A DNA stretch of 5,814 bases from JBIOYL01 sp044870185. Its GTDB lineage: Bacteria; Actinomycetota; CALGFH01. Below the pieces are notes generated by a model. That model saw only the letters and a program-made list of their open reading frames with translations, did not search any database and was not told where the DNA came from. The DNA lies in the NCBI GenBank assembly GCA_044870185.1, contig JBIOYL010000413.1, forward strand, positions 1-5,814, given 5' to 3'. Made by a program: the position numbers and the translations under genes. Positions 1-5,814 of this stretch are shown here, in pieces (position 1 is the stretch's first letter; each line of letters begins with the position of its first letter).

Positions 1-1319
1 ACCTTGCCGCCTTCGGCGCCGACGTGGTCGCCTGCGACGACGGCCGGCCGGAGCGCGCCGAGCTGGAGCGGGCGGGGATCGAGGTCCACACCGGCGGCAC
101 CCCGGTGGAGCTGCTGGAGGGCCGCAAGCTGCTGCTGGTTGCGCCCGGGCTGCCGGAGTCCCATCCGCTCATCCGGGCCGCCCTGGCGGCGCGGCTGCCG
201 GTCTGGAGCGAGGTCGAGCTGGCGCTGCGGGTCGCCGGCGCGCCGCTGGTCGGGGTGACCGGCACCAACGGCAAGACCACCACCACCGAACTGGCCGCCG
301 CCATGCTGAGCGCCTCCGGCCTGCGCGCGGTGGCCGCCGGCAACGTCGGCCTTCCCCTGGTCGACGCCGTGCTGGACGCCGACCGGCCGGAGGCGGTGGT
401 GGTGGAGCTGTCCAGCTTCCAGCTCCGCTTCACCCACACCCTGCACCTGCAGGCCGGCGCCTGGCTCAACTTCGCCCCAGACCACCTGGACTGGCACCCC
501 GACCTGGCCGCCTACGCCGCCGCCAAGACACGGATCTGGGCCAATCAGGGCCCCGACGACTGGTCGCTGTACGCCGCCGACGACCCGGTGGTGGCCGCCA
601 ACGCCGCCCACGCGCCGGGCACGCCGGTGCCGTTCACGCCGGGTCCCGCCGCGCCTGGCGGCCTCGGCATCGAAGCCGGCGTCGCCCTGTCCCGCATCCC
701 CGGCCACGAGGGCGGCCTGTGGCGCTCGGCCGCCCTGCGCCTGCCCGGCCGCCACAACCTGGCCAACGCCCTGGCCGCCTCCGGCCTGGCGCTCGCCCTC
801 GGCGCCCACCCCGCCGCGATGGCCAGGACGGTGGCCGCCTTCCGCGCGGGGCCGCACCGGCTGGCGACCGTCGGGGAGGTCCGCGGCGTGGTCTTCGTCG
901 ACGACTCCAAGGCCACCAACCCGCATGCGGCCGCCAAGGCGCTGGCCGCCTTCCCGCGGGCCATCTGGATCGCGGGCGGGCGCAACAAGGGGCTCGGCTT
1001 CGACGAGCTGGTCGCCGAGGCGCTGCCCCGCCTGGTCGGCGTCGTGCTGCTCGGCGAGGCGGCCGGGGAGCTCGCGGCCGCCTGCGAGCGGGCCGGCTAT
1101 GCCGGCCCGCTCGTGCGGGCCGCCTCGATCGGGGAGGCGGTCACGGTCGGCTTCGGGCTGGCCGAGGAGGGCGACACGGTGCTGCTGGCACCGGCCTGCG
1201 CGAGCCAGGACATGTTCGCCGACTACGCCGAGCGGGGCGAGGCGTTCGTGGCCGCCGTGGCCAGGCTGGCCGAGCGGCACCAACCGGCACGGGGAGAAGG
1301 TGGCGATGGCGGGCGCTGA
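1..1319 (+). CDS. murD: UDP-N-acetylmuramoyl-L-alanine--D-glutamate ligase MurD, 5'-truncated
   Basis: This cytoplasmic ATP-dependent ligase adds D-glutamate to UDP-MurNAc-L-Ala. The frame is open from the window edge (first full codon at base 3) to TGA at 1317-1319, giving 438 visible residues. Numbering from that first codon, I see the P-loop GVTGTNGKTTTT at 84-95 (Lys91), the ELSSFQL segment typical of MurD, the PDHLD motif with His161, and Lys175 in an AAAK context at the place of the carbamylated lysine. PGRHN lies at 248-252, DDSKATN at 300-306 in the C-terminal domain, and PACASQD at 397-403. Aligning Lys91 with E. coli Lys115 suggests about 25 N-terminal residues lie upstream. DDSKATN and the ELSSFQL segment separate it from MurC, MurE and MurF. 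The last 14 nt overlap ftsW. No frameshift or missing key residue is seen. The family call is near certain; the true start is outside the window. Confidence 0.97.
   Translation, partial: LAAFGADVVACDDGRPERAELERAGIEVHTGGTPVELLEGRKLLLVAPGLPESHPLIRAALAARLPVWSEVELALRVAGAPLVGVTGTNGKTTTTELAAAMLSASGLRAVAAGNVGLPLVDAVLDADRPEAVVVELSSFQLRFTHTLHLQAGAWLNFAPDHLDWHPDLAAYAAAKTRIWANQGPDDWSLYAADDPVVAANAAHAPGTPVPFTPGPAAPGGLGIEAGVALSRIPGHEGGLWRSAALRLPGRHNLANALAASGLALALGAHPAAMARTVAAFRAGPHRLATVGEVRGVVFVDDSKATNPHAAAKALAAFPRAIWIAGGRNKGLGFDELVAEALPRLVGVVLLGEAAGELAAACERAGYAGPLVRAASIGEAVTVGFGLAEEGDTVLLAPACASQDMFADYAERGEAFVAAVARLAERHQPARGEGGDGGR
1057..1140 (+). repeat. Three consecutive inverted repeats (potential RNA hairpins) inside murD
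   Basis: Three inverted repeats sit side by side. The first has arms 1057-1065 and 1075-1083 (9 bp, 9-nt loop). The second has arms 1085-1097 and 1101-1113 (13 bp perfect, loop TAT, with two possible G-U pairs beyond the stem). The third has arms 1120-1126 and 1134-1140 (7 bp, 7-nt loop). All are in the C-terminal domain coding sequence of MurD, where the protein reads normally and is not obviously lengthened, so an inserted element is unlikely. No T-run follows, so an intrinsic terminator is not supported. The pairing is read directly; any role in mRNA folding, stability or translation pausing is inference. Confidence 0.55.
1291..1300 (+). promoter_or_regulatory. Shine-Dalgarno sequence for ftsW
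   Basis: The purine block GGGGAGAAGG lies inside the end of murD and leaves 5 nt before the ATG at 1306. An in-frame GTG at 1300 overlaps the block itself and is too close to use it, so this site decides the start in favour of the ATG. Confidence 0.75.
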
Positions 1320-2796
1320 CCGGCAGGGGGCCGGCACCGCCCGGCCGCCGCGCAGCCTGGCGACGGTCCGGACCTACTACCTGCTCATCGCCGTGGTCGG
1401 CACGCTCGTCGCGCTCGGCGTGGTCATGGTGCTGTCCGCCTCGTCGGTGAGTGCCTTTGCCGCCTACGGCGACTCCTACAAGTTCTTCAAGCGCCAGGTC
1501 GGCTGGGTGCTGCTCGGGCTGGCCGTGATGGGGGCGGTGAGCCGCGTCGACTACCGCCGCTGGCGCCGGCTCGGTGCGCCGCTGCTGGTGCTGTCGGTGC
1601 TCGGGCTGGTGTTCGTGCTGGCGCACCCGAGCTCGATCAGCGCCTACGGCGCCACCCGCTGGATCCCGCTGCCCGGCGGCCAGCAGGTCCAGCCGGCCGA
1701 GTTCGCCAAGCTCGCCCTGCTGCTGTTCGGGGCCGACGTGCTCACCCGCAAGGCGCCGCTGTTGGGCGACGTGCGCCATCTGCTCGTCCCGGTCGTGCCG
1801 GTCACGCTGGTGCTCGCCGTGCTGATCATGGCCGAGCCCGACCTGGGCACGACCATGCTGCTCGTCGCGATCTCGTTCGGCCTGCTGTTTTTGGCCGACG
1901 CCCCGCTCGCGCTGCTGGCCGGCGTCGGCGCGGTCGGACTCGCCGGCGGCCTCGGCCTGGCCATGAGCGCCGGCTACCGGCGCGCCCGGCTGCTGTCGTT
2001 CCTGCACCCCGAGCGCGACCCGCTGTACAAGGGGTACCAGCTCATCCAGGGGCGGCTCGCGCTCGGGTCGGGTGGCTGGCTCGGGGTCGGGCTCGGCCAG
2101 AGCCGCCAGAAGTGGTCGTTCGTGCCCAACGCCCACACCGACTTCATCTTCGCCATCATCGGGGAGGAGCTCGGCCTGGTCGGCACGCTGTCGGTGGTCG
2201 CGCTGTTCGTCATGCTCGCCTACGTCGGCGTGCGCGTCGCCCGCCGCGCATCCGATCCCTTCGGGCGCTACCTGGCCGGCGGGATCACCATCTGGATCAC
2301 CGTGCAGGCGCTGGTCAACATGGGCGCGGTCGTGGGCGTCCTGCCGATCACCGGCGTGCCGCTGCCGCTGGTCTCCTTCGGCGGCTCGAGCATGGTCGTG
2401 CTGCTCGCGGCGGTGGGCATCCTGCTGAATGTGGCCAGGCAGGACACGGCCCGCCGCGCGGTGGCCGGCTGGCCGGCCGGGGTGGCCCGCCGGCGCGGCC
2501 CGGCCGCCGGCGCCGGCTGGGCGCACCGGGGTGGCCGCGGCGCCGGCCGGGGCCCGGTCGTGAGCGCCAACCGCCACCGCCTGCGCAGCGGGCCGTATGG
2601 GCCGTCGGGCCAGGAGTCGGCGCGGCCGACCTCGGTGCGGCTGACCTCGGCCCGGCTGACACCGGCCCGCAAGGCCAGGGCGGACGCCGACCGGGGAGCG
2701 CTTCGGGCGGCCGGCGCCGCCCTGGGGGCGGCGCCCGAGCCGACCGAGCACCCCACCCAGGGCCGCGCCCGGCCTGCCGACGAGGATGGCCGATGA
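1306..2796 (+). CDS. ftsW: SEDS-family peptidoglycan glycosyltransferase FtsW
   Basis: This 496-residue polytopic membrane protein is expected to polymerise lipid II into glycan strands at the division septum with a class B PBP. A short basic N-terminus is followed by about ten hydrophobic segments (first at about 25-47, last at about 355-377). SEDS motifs are present: QPAEFAK at 129-135, EPDLGTT at 177-183, a large outside loop at about 223-280, AHTDFIFA at 276-283 with Asp279 matching the catalytic Asp297 of E. coli FtsW, and the signature region from Asn338 through LPITG to SFGGSS at 357-362. The dcw location and long tail favour FtsW over RodA. Residues about 378-496 form an Arg/Ala/Gly/Pro-rich, probably disordered cytoplasmic tail, partly from 93% G+C DNA and with a small tandem repeat. 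The ATG start follows a good ribosome site and overlaps murD by 14 nt; the stop overlaps the murG start by 4 nt. Confidence 0.95.
   Translation: MAGADRQGAGTARPPRSLATVRTYYLLIAVVGTLVALGVVMVLSASSVSAFAAYGDSYKFFKRQVGWVLLGLAVMGAVSRVDYRRWRRLGAPLLVLSVLGLVFVLAHPSSISAYGATRWIPLPGGQQVQPAEFAKLALLLFGADVLTRKAPLLGDVRHLLVPVVPVTLVLAVLIMAEPDLGTTMLLVAISFGLLFLADAPLALLAGVGAVGLAGGLGLAMSAGYRRARLLSFLHPERDPLYKGYQLIQGRLALGSGGWLGVGLGQSRQKWSFVPNAHTDFIFAIIGEELGLVGTLSVVALFVMLAYVGVRVARRASDPFGRYLAGGITIWITVQALVNMGAVVGVLPITGVPLPLVSFGGSSMVVLLAAVGILLNVARQDTARRAVAGWPAGVARRRGPAAGAGWAHRGGRGAGRGPVVSANRHRLRSGPYGPSGQESARPTSVRLTSARLTPARKARADADRGALRAAGAALGAAPEPTEHPTQGRARPADEDGR
2623..2667 (+). repeat. Degenerate 15-bp tandem repeat, three copies, in the FtsW tail
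   Basis: Three 15-bp units, 2623-2637, 2638-2652 and 2653-2667, encode RPTSV, RLTSA and RLTPA (FtsW residues 440-454), and the next codon is again Arg. The unit length is a multiple of three, so copy changes would keep the reading frame. It lies in the low-complexity cytoplasmic tail, far from the SEDS core. It may have arisen by slippage; a binding role for the repeated Arg-x-Thr pattern is speculation. Confidence 0.65.
2713..2735 (+). repeat. 10-bp inverted repeat near the 3' end of ftsW
   Basis: Arms 2713-2722 and 2726-2735 pair perfectly around the loop TGG, 58 nt before the murG start codon. No T-run follows, and the site is inside coding sequence (Ala/Gly-rich FtsW tail). In such G+C-rich DNA a 10-bp stem can arise by chance, so a regulatory role is not claimed. 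Confidence 0.4.
2782..2786 (+). promoter_or_regulatory. Shine-Dalgarno sequence for murG
   Basis: GAGGA in the last codons of ftsW leaves 6 nt before the ATG at 2793. It supports that ATG over the one at 2786, which is in another frame and does not encode MurG. Confidence 0.65.
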
Positions 2797-3986
2797 GCCA
2801 CGAGCACGCCCGACCGACCGGGCGCAGTGTCCTGATCGCCGCCGGGGGCACCGGCGGTCACGTCATGCCCGGGCTTGCCCTGGCCCGCACGCTGGTCGAA
2901 CGCGACCCGACCGCGACCGTGCGGTTCGCCGGCACCAGCCGGGGGATCGAGCGGCAGGTGGTGCCCGAGGCGGGCTTCGCGCTCGACCTGCTGCCGATCC
3001 TGCCCCTGTCGCGCCGGCTGACGCTGGCCACGATCCTGGCCCCGCTGGCCGCGGTGGCCGGCACGGTGGCCGCCTGGCGGCTGATCCGCCGCCACGGAGT
3101 CGCCGTGGTGGCCGGCATGGGCGGCTACGTCACGCTGCCGACCGCGGTCGCCGCCTGGCTGGCCCGCGTGCCGGTCGTCCTGCACGAGCAGAACGCCGTG
3201 CCGGGCCTGGCCAACCGGCTGGCCAGCCCGCTCGCCGCCAAGGTCGGCGTGGGCGTGGCCGAGGCGGCCGCCGCGTTCCCGCCCGGCAAGGTGGCCGTGG
3301 TCGGCAACCCGGTGCGGCCGGAGCTGGCCCGCCTGGACCGCGCCGCCCGGCGCCCCGAGGCGCTGCGCGTCTTCGACCTCGACGAGCGGCGGCGCACCCT
3401 GTTCGTGTTCGGCGGCAGTCAGGGCGCCCGCCGCGTCAACCAGGCCGTGGTCGCCGCCACCGCCTGCTGGCCCGACCCGGCCGGCCTGCAGATCCTGCAC
3501 GCCTGCGGGCGGCGTGACGAGGACGCGGTGCGGGCGGCCTGGCGGTCGGCCGCGCCCACAGACCGCGACCTGCGCGTGCGGGTCGTCGGCTTCGTCGAGC
3601 GCATGGACCTCGCCTATGCGGCCGCCGACCTGGCGCTCACCCGGGCCGGGGCGATCACGGTGGCCGAGCTGACCGCCGCCGGCGTCCCGGCCGTCCTGGT
3701 ACCGCTGCCGCACGCCGCCGCCGACCATCAGGCGGCCAACGCCAAGGCGGTGGCCGCCGGTGGCGGCGCGGTGGTCGTGCCCGACGCCGAGCTGGACGGT
3801 CCCCGGCTGGCCGCCGTGGTGGCACCGCTGCTCGCCGACCCGGAGCGGCTGGCCAAGATGGGCGTGGCCATGCTCGGGCTGGCTCGGCCGGCGGCCGCCG
3901 AGGACCTGGCCGCGCTGGTGCTGTGGGCGGAGGGCACGCGCGGCCGGGCGCCGCGTCCCGGCGGGCGGCGGGGAGGCCGGCGGTGA
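2793..3986 (+). CDS. murG: UDP-N-acetylglucosamine--lipid I GlcNAc transferase MurG
   Basis: MurG moves GlcNAc from UDP-GlcNAc to lipid I on the inner face of the membrane, making lipid II for flipping and polymerisation. The 397-residue protein has two GT-B domains. The N-domain shows GGTGGHVMPG at 18-27 (His23), a hydrophobic basic-flanked stretch at about 76-100 that fits the membrane-contact patch, GMGGYVTLP at 108-116, and HEQNAVPG at 131-138. GNPVR at 171-175 marks the end of the domain. The C-domain has FGGSQGARR at 206-214, the TVAEL motif with Glu292, and DHQAANA at 311-317 with Gln313, expected to hold UDP-GlcNAc. The ATG overlaps the ftsW stop as ATGA and has a GAGGA site 6 nt upstream. 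The last 17 residues are Arg/Gly/Pro-rich and contain the codons that double as the murC ribosome site. All key motifs look intact. Confidence 0.96.
   Translation: MSHEHARPTGRSVLIAAGGTGGHVMPGLALARTLVERDPTATVRFAGTSRGIERQVVPEAGFALDLLPILPLSRRLTLATILAPLAAVAGTVAAWRLIRRHGVAVVAGMGGYVTLPTAVAAWLARVPVVLHEQNAVPGLANRLASPLAAKVGVGVAEAAAAFPPGKVAVVGNPVRPELARLDRAARRPEALRVFDLDERRRTLFVFGGSQGARRVNQAVVAATACWPDPAGLQILHACGRRDEDAVRAAWRSAAPTDRDLRVRVVGFVERMDLAYAAADLALTRAGAITVAELTAAGVPAVLVPLPHAAADHQAANAKAVAAGGGAVVVPDAELDGPRLAAVVAPLLADPERLAKMGVAMLGLARPAAAEDLAALVLWAEGTRGRAPRPGGRRGGRR
3970..3976 (+). promoter_or_regulatory. Shine-Dalgarno sequence for murC
   Basis: GGGGAGG inside the 3' end of murG leaves 6 nt before the GTG at 3983. 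This strong match decides the murC start over an upstream in-frame GTG at 3923, which would add 20 residues unlike the family N-terminus. Confidence 0.8.
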
Positions 3987-5416
3987 CCCGGCCGGAGGGG
4001 TCCCGCCCGGGCGTCGACCTCGACGCGGTCAAGCGCGTGGATCTGCTCGGCATCGGCGGCGCCGGCATGAGCGCACTGGCCCGCCTGCTGCTCGCCCGCG
4101 GCTACCAGGTGACCGGGGCCGACCAGCGCGAGTCCCGCACGGTCGCCACGCTGCGCGCGCTCGGCGCCGACGTGCGCCCCGGCCACGACGGCCACCTGCC
4201 CGGGCCGCCCGACCTGGTGGTGGTCTCCACCGCCATCCGGGCCGACAACGTCGACCTGGCCGCCGCCCGCGCGCTCGGCCTGCCCGTGCTCGGCCGGGCC
4301 CGGCTGCTCGCCCTGCTCATGGCCGGCAAGGTCGGGATCGTGGTGGCCGGCACCCACGGCAAGACGACCACCACCTCGATGGTCACCGCGATCCTGCAGG
4401 CCGCCGGCTTCGATCCGTCCTTTGCGGTCGGCGGCGACCTCAAGGCGTCGGGCACCAACGCCGGTGCCGGCGGCGGGCCGCATTTCATCGCCGAGGCCGA
4501 CGAGTCGGACGGCTCGTTCCTGGAGTTCACACCGACCGTGGCGGTGGTCACCAACGTCGAGGCCGACCACCTCGACTACTACGCCGGCCTGCCCGCCGTG
4601 CAGGCCGCCTTCCGGGCCTTCCTCGGCCTGCTGCCCGGCCATGGCACGGCCGTGCTGTGCGCCGACGACGCCGGCACCCGGGCGCTGGCCGACGCGCCGC
4701 GCTGCCCGGTGGTGACCTACGGCCTTGCCGACGGCGCCGTTCGGGCCGCCGACGTCGAGCTGTCGGGCGCGGGCTCGCGCTTTGTGGTCGTGGCCGGCGG
4801 CGAGGTGCTCGGCGCGCTGCGGCTGGTCGTGCCCGGCCGCCACAACGTGCAGAACGCGCTCGCCGCGGTCGCGGCCAGCCGGGCCGTCGGAGCGCCGTTC
4901 GCGGCCGCCCAGGAGGCCCTCGGCGGCTTCCGCGGGGCGGCCCGCCGCTTCGAGCTGCGCGCGGAGGTGGCCGGCGTGACGATCGTGGACGACTACGCCC
5001 ACCACCCGACCGAGATCGCCGCCATCCTGGCCACGGCGACGCTCGGCCCGTGGCGGCGGGTCGTGGCCGTCTTCCAGCCCCACCGCTATTCCCGCACCCG
5101 CGCCTTCGCGGCCGAGTTCGGTCGCGTCCTGGCCGGCGCCGACGTGGTCGTCGTGACCGACGTCTACGGCGCCGGCGAGCTGCCCGAGCCGGGCGTCGAC
5201 GGGCTGGGCGTCGCGGATGCCGCCGCGGCCGCCCGGCCCGGCCTGGACTGTCACTACGTCGCCGACCGCGGCAAGCTGGCCGGGCGGGTGGCGGCCCTGC
5301 TGCGGCCCGGCGATCTGCTGCTCAGCCTGGGCGCGGGCGACATCACGACCCTGGCCGACGAGCTGGTCGGCCTGTTGGCCGCCCCGGCCGCCAAGGCGCG
5401 GGGAGACCCGACGTGA
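3983..5416 (+). CDS. murC: UDP-N-acetylmuramate--L-alanine ligase MurC
   Basis: This cytoplasmic ligase attaches L-alanine to UDP-MurNAc with ATP, the first peptide step of the precursor pathway. The 477-residue protein has the three Mur ligase domains: the UDP-binding GIGGAGMSA at 23-31, the P-loop GTHGKTTTT at 123-131 (Lys127), AEADESDGSF at 170-179, TNVEADHLD at 190-198 with His196, PGRHNVQNA at 284-292, RRFE at 321-324, DDYAHHPTE at 336-344, QPHRYSRT at 365-372, and LGAGDI at 449-454. The His in the P-loop and the DDYAHHP motif separate MurC from MurD, which has GTNGK and DDSKATN. The region usually read as DIYPAGE or similar is DVYGAGE here, a mild variant. The GTG start overlaps the murG stop as GTGA with a strong ribosome site; the end overlaps murB as GTGA. 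Length is normal and I see no defect. Confidence 0.97.
   Translation: MTRPEGSRPGVDLDAVKRVDLLGIGGAGMSALARLLLARGYQVTGADQRESRTVATLRALGADVRPGHDGHLPGPPDLVVVSTAIRADNVDLAAARALGLPVLGRARLLALLMAGKVGIVVAGTHGKTTTTSMVTAILQAAGFDPSFAVGGDLKASGTNAGAGGGPHFIAEADESDGSFLEFTPTVAVVTNVEADHLDYYAGLPAVQAAFRAFLGLLPGHGTAVLCADDAGTRALADAPRCPVVTYGLADGAVRAADVELSGAGSRFVVVAGGEVLGALRLVVPGRHNVQNALAAVAASRAVGAPFAAAQEALGGFRGAARRFELRAEVAGVTIVDDYAHHPTEIAAILATATLGPWRRVVAVFQPHRYSRTRAFAAEFGRVLAGADVVVVTDVYGAGELPEPGVDGLGVADAAAAARPGLDCHYVADRGKLAGRVAALLRPGDLLLSLGAGDITTLADELVGLLAAPAAKARGDPT
5400..5405 (+). promoter_or_regulatory. Shine-Dalgarno sequence for murB
   Basis: GGGGAG in the last codons of murC leaves 7 nt before the GTG at 5413 and supports that GTG as the murB start. 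Confidence 0.7.
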
Positions 5417-5814
5417 GCGGCGACCCGGTCGACCCGGCGGCCCTCGAGCGGGTCGCCAAGCTGCTCGACGCCGCCTGCGGCGCACGCGTGCGGCGGCAGG
5501 TCCCGCTCGCCCCGCTGACCACGTTCCGCCTCGGCGGGCCGGCCCGGCTGGTTCTGCGGGCCGAGTCGCTGGCCGACCTGGCCGCCCTGGCGGAGGCGCT
5601 CGACCAGGCGGACGTGCCGCTGCTCGTGCTCGGCCGGGGCTCCAACCTGCTGGTCGCCGACGGCGGCTGGCCCGGGGTGGTGCTCCAGCTGGGCGCGCGC
5701 TTCCGCGGCATCCGAGCCGAGGGCACCGAGCTGCAGGCGGGCGGTGCCACCCCGCTGCCCGGGCTGGCCTCCCGCTCGGCCGCCGAGCGGCTCGGCGGCC
5801 TGTCGTTCACGGTC
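5413..5814 (+). CDS. murB: UDP-N-acetylenolpyruvoylglucosamine reductase MurB, 3'-truncated
   Basis: MurB uses FAD and NADPH to reduce UDP-GlcNAc-enolpyruvate to UDP-MurNAc, the substrate of MurC encoded just upstream. The frame is open from GTG 5413 to the window edge, 134 codons, roughly the first 40% of a typical MurB. What is visible is the FAD-binding domain: LTTFRLGGPA at 35-44, then LVLGRGSNLLVADGG at 71-85, a classic MurB nucleotide-contact segment, and AGGATPLPGLA at 109-119, ending where the conserved GIPGSVGGA-type motif would be expected next. The substrate-binding domain with the catalytic Ser and Glu lies beyond the window, so type I versus type II MurB and integrity cannot be judged. 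The GTG start overlaps the murC stop by 4 nt. Confidence 0.94.
   Translation, partial: MSGDPVDPAALERVAKLLDAACGARVRRQVPLAPLTTFRLGGPARLVLRAESLADLAALAEALDQADVPLLVLGRGSNLLVADGGWPGVVLQLGARFRGIRAEGTELQAGGATPLPGLASRSAAERLGGLSFTV

Noticed and set aside
1300..1302. GTG as an alternative ftsW start two codons upstream of the ATG
   Set aside because: It overlaps the ribosome-binding block itself, leaving no usable spacing; the ATG at 1306 is better placed.
719..1450. Plus-strand open frame overlapping the end of murD and start of ftsW
   Set aside because: It is out of frame with both genes, encodes only Arg/Gly/Ala-rich low-complexity sequence, and overlaps conserved MurD motifs read in the true frame.
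1888..1893. T-run in ftsW (TTTTTG) as a possible frameshift site or terminator tail
   Set aside because: The base before the run is G, so it does not fit the X XXY YYZ slippery pattern. No hairpin directly precedes it, and the FtsW frame continues normally.
744..4846. Identical 15-bp stretch at 744-758 (murD) and 4832-4846 (murC), plus similar P-loop DNA at 261-287 and 4349-4375
   Set aside because: Both encode shared Mur ligase family motifs (PGRHN and GTxGKTTTT) in paralogous enzymes, so this is not a mobile or regulatory repeat.
3728..5485. A 585-codon open frame on the minus strand opposite murC, with similar long minus-strand frames at 1141-2751 and 2268-3728
   Set aside because: These are by-products of G/C-ending codons in very GC-rich genes. 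Their translations are Arg/Gly/Ala/His-rich without any recognisable domain, while the plus strand carries intact, motif-complete enzymes.
5481..5492. 12-bp perfect palindrome CGCACGCGTGCG early in murB as an operator candidate
   Set aside because: Palindromes of this size are expected several times by chance at this base composition, and the site is inside coding sequence with no nearby promoter.

Overview
The window is a tightly packed piece of a division and cell wall (dcw) cluster. Everything runs on the + strand in the order murD (5' end cut off), ftsW, murG, murC, murB (3' end cut off). By eye the DNA is about three-quarters G+C, codons end overwhelmingly in G or C, and GTG starts are used. 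This fits a high-GC bacterium. Actinomycetota is the best guess, probably not a classical Streptomyces or Mycobacterium type. Two things point away from those: murB directly follows murC, and MurG carries the nucleotide-loop motif GGTGGH rather than the GGTAGH I associate with actinomycetes. Another high-GC phylum cannot be excluded from this sequence alone.

Layout: 1-1319 is the MurD ligase lacking roughly its first 25 residues. 1306-2796 is the FtsW glycan polymerase, with a long basic cytoplasmic tail. 2793-3986 is the MurG transferase. 3983-5416 is the MurC ligase. 5413-5814 is the first 134 codons of the MurB reductase. There is no intergenic DNA: every gene overlaps the next, by 14 nt at murD/ftsW and by 4 nt (ATGA, GTGA, GTGA) at the other three junctions. 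Each start has a purine-rich Shine-Dalgarno sequence inside the preceding gene. I see no promoter, terminator, RNA gene, mobile element or CRISPR array.

The genes act in one pathway. MurB and MurC finish UDP-MurNAc and add L-Ala. MurD adds D-Glu. MurG turns lipid I into lipid II at the membrane. FtsW polymerises lipid II at the septum together with its partner class B PBP, which is not in the window. The overlaps suggest one polycistronic mRNA with coupled translation, which would help keep subunit supply in step.

Nothing here looks like a new biological system. The features most worth a second look are three back-to-back inverted repeats inside murD (1057-1140), including a perfect 13-bp stem with a 3-nt loop, and the GC-extreme, repeat-bearing tail of FtsW.
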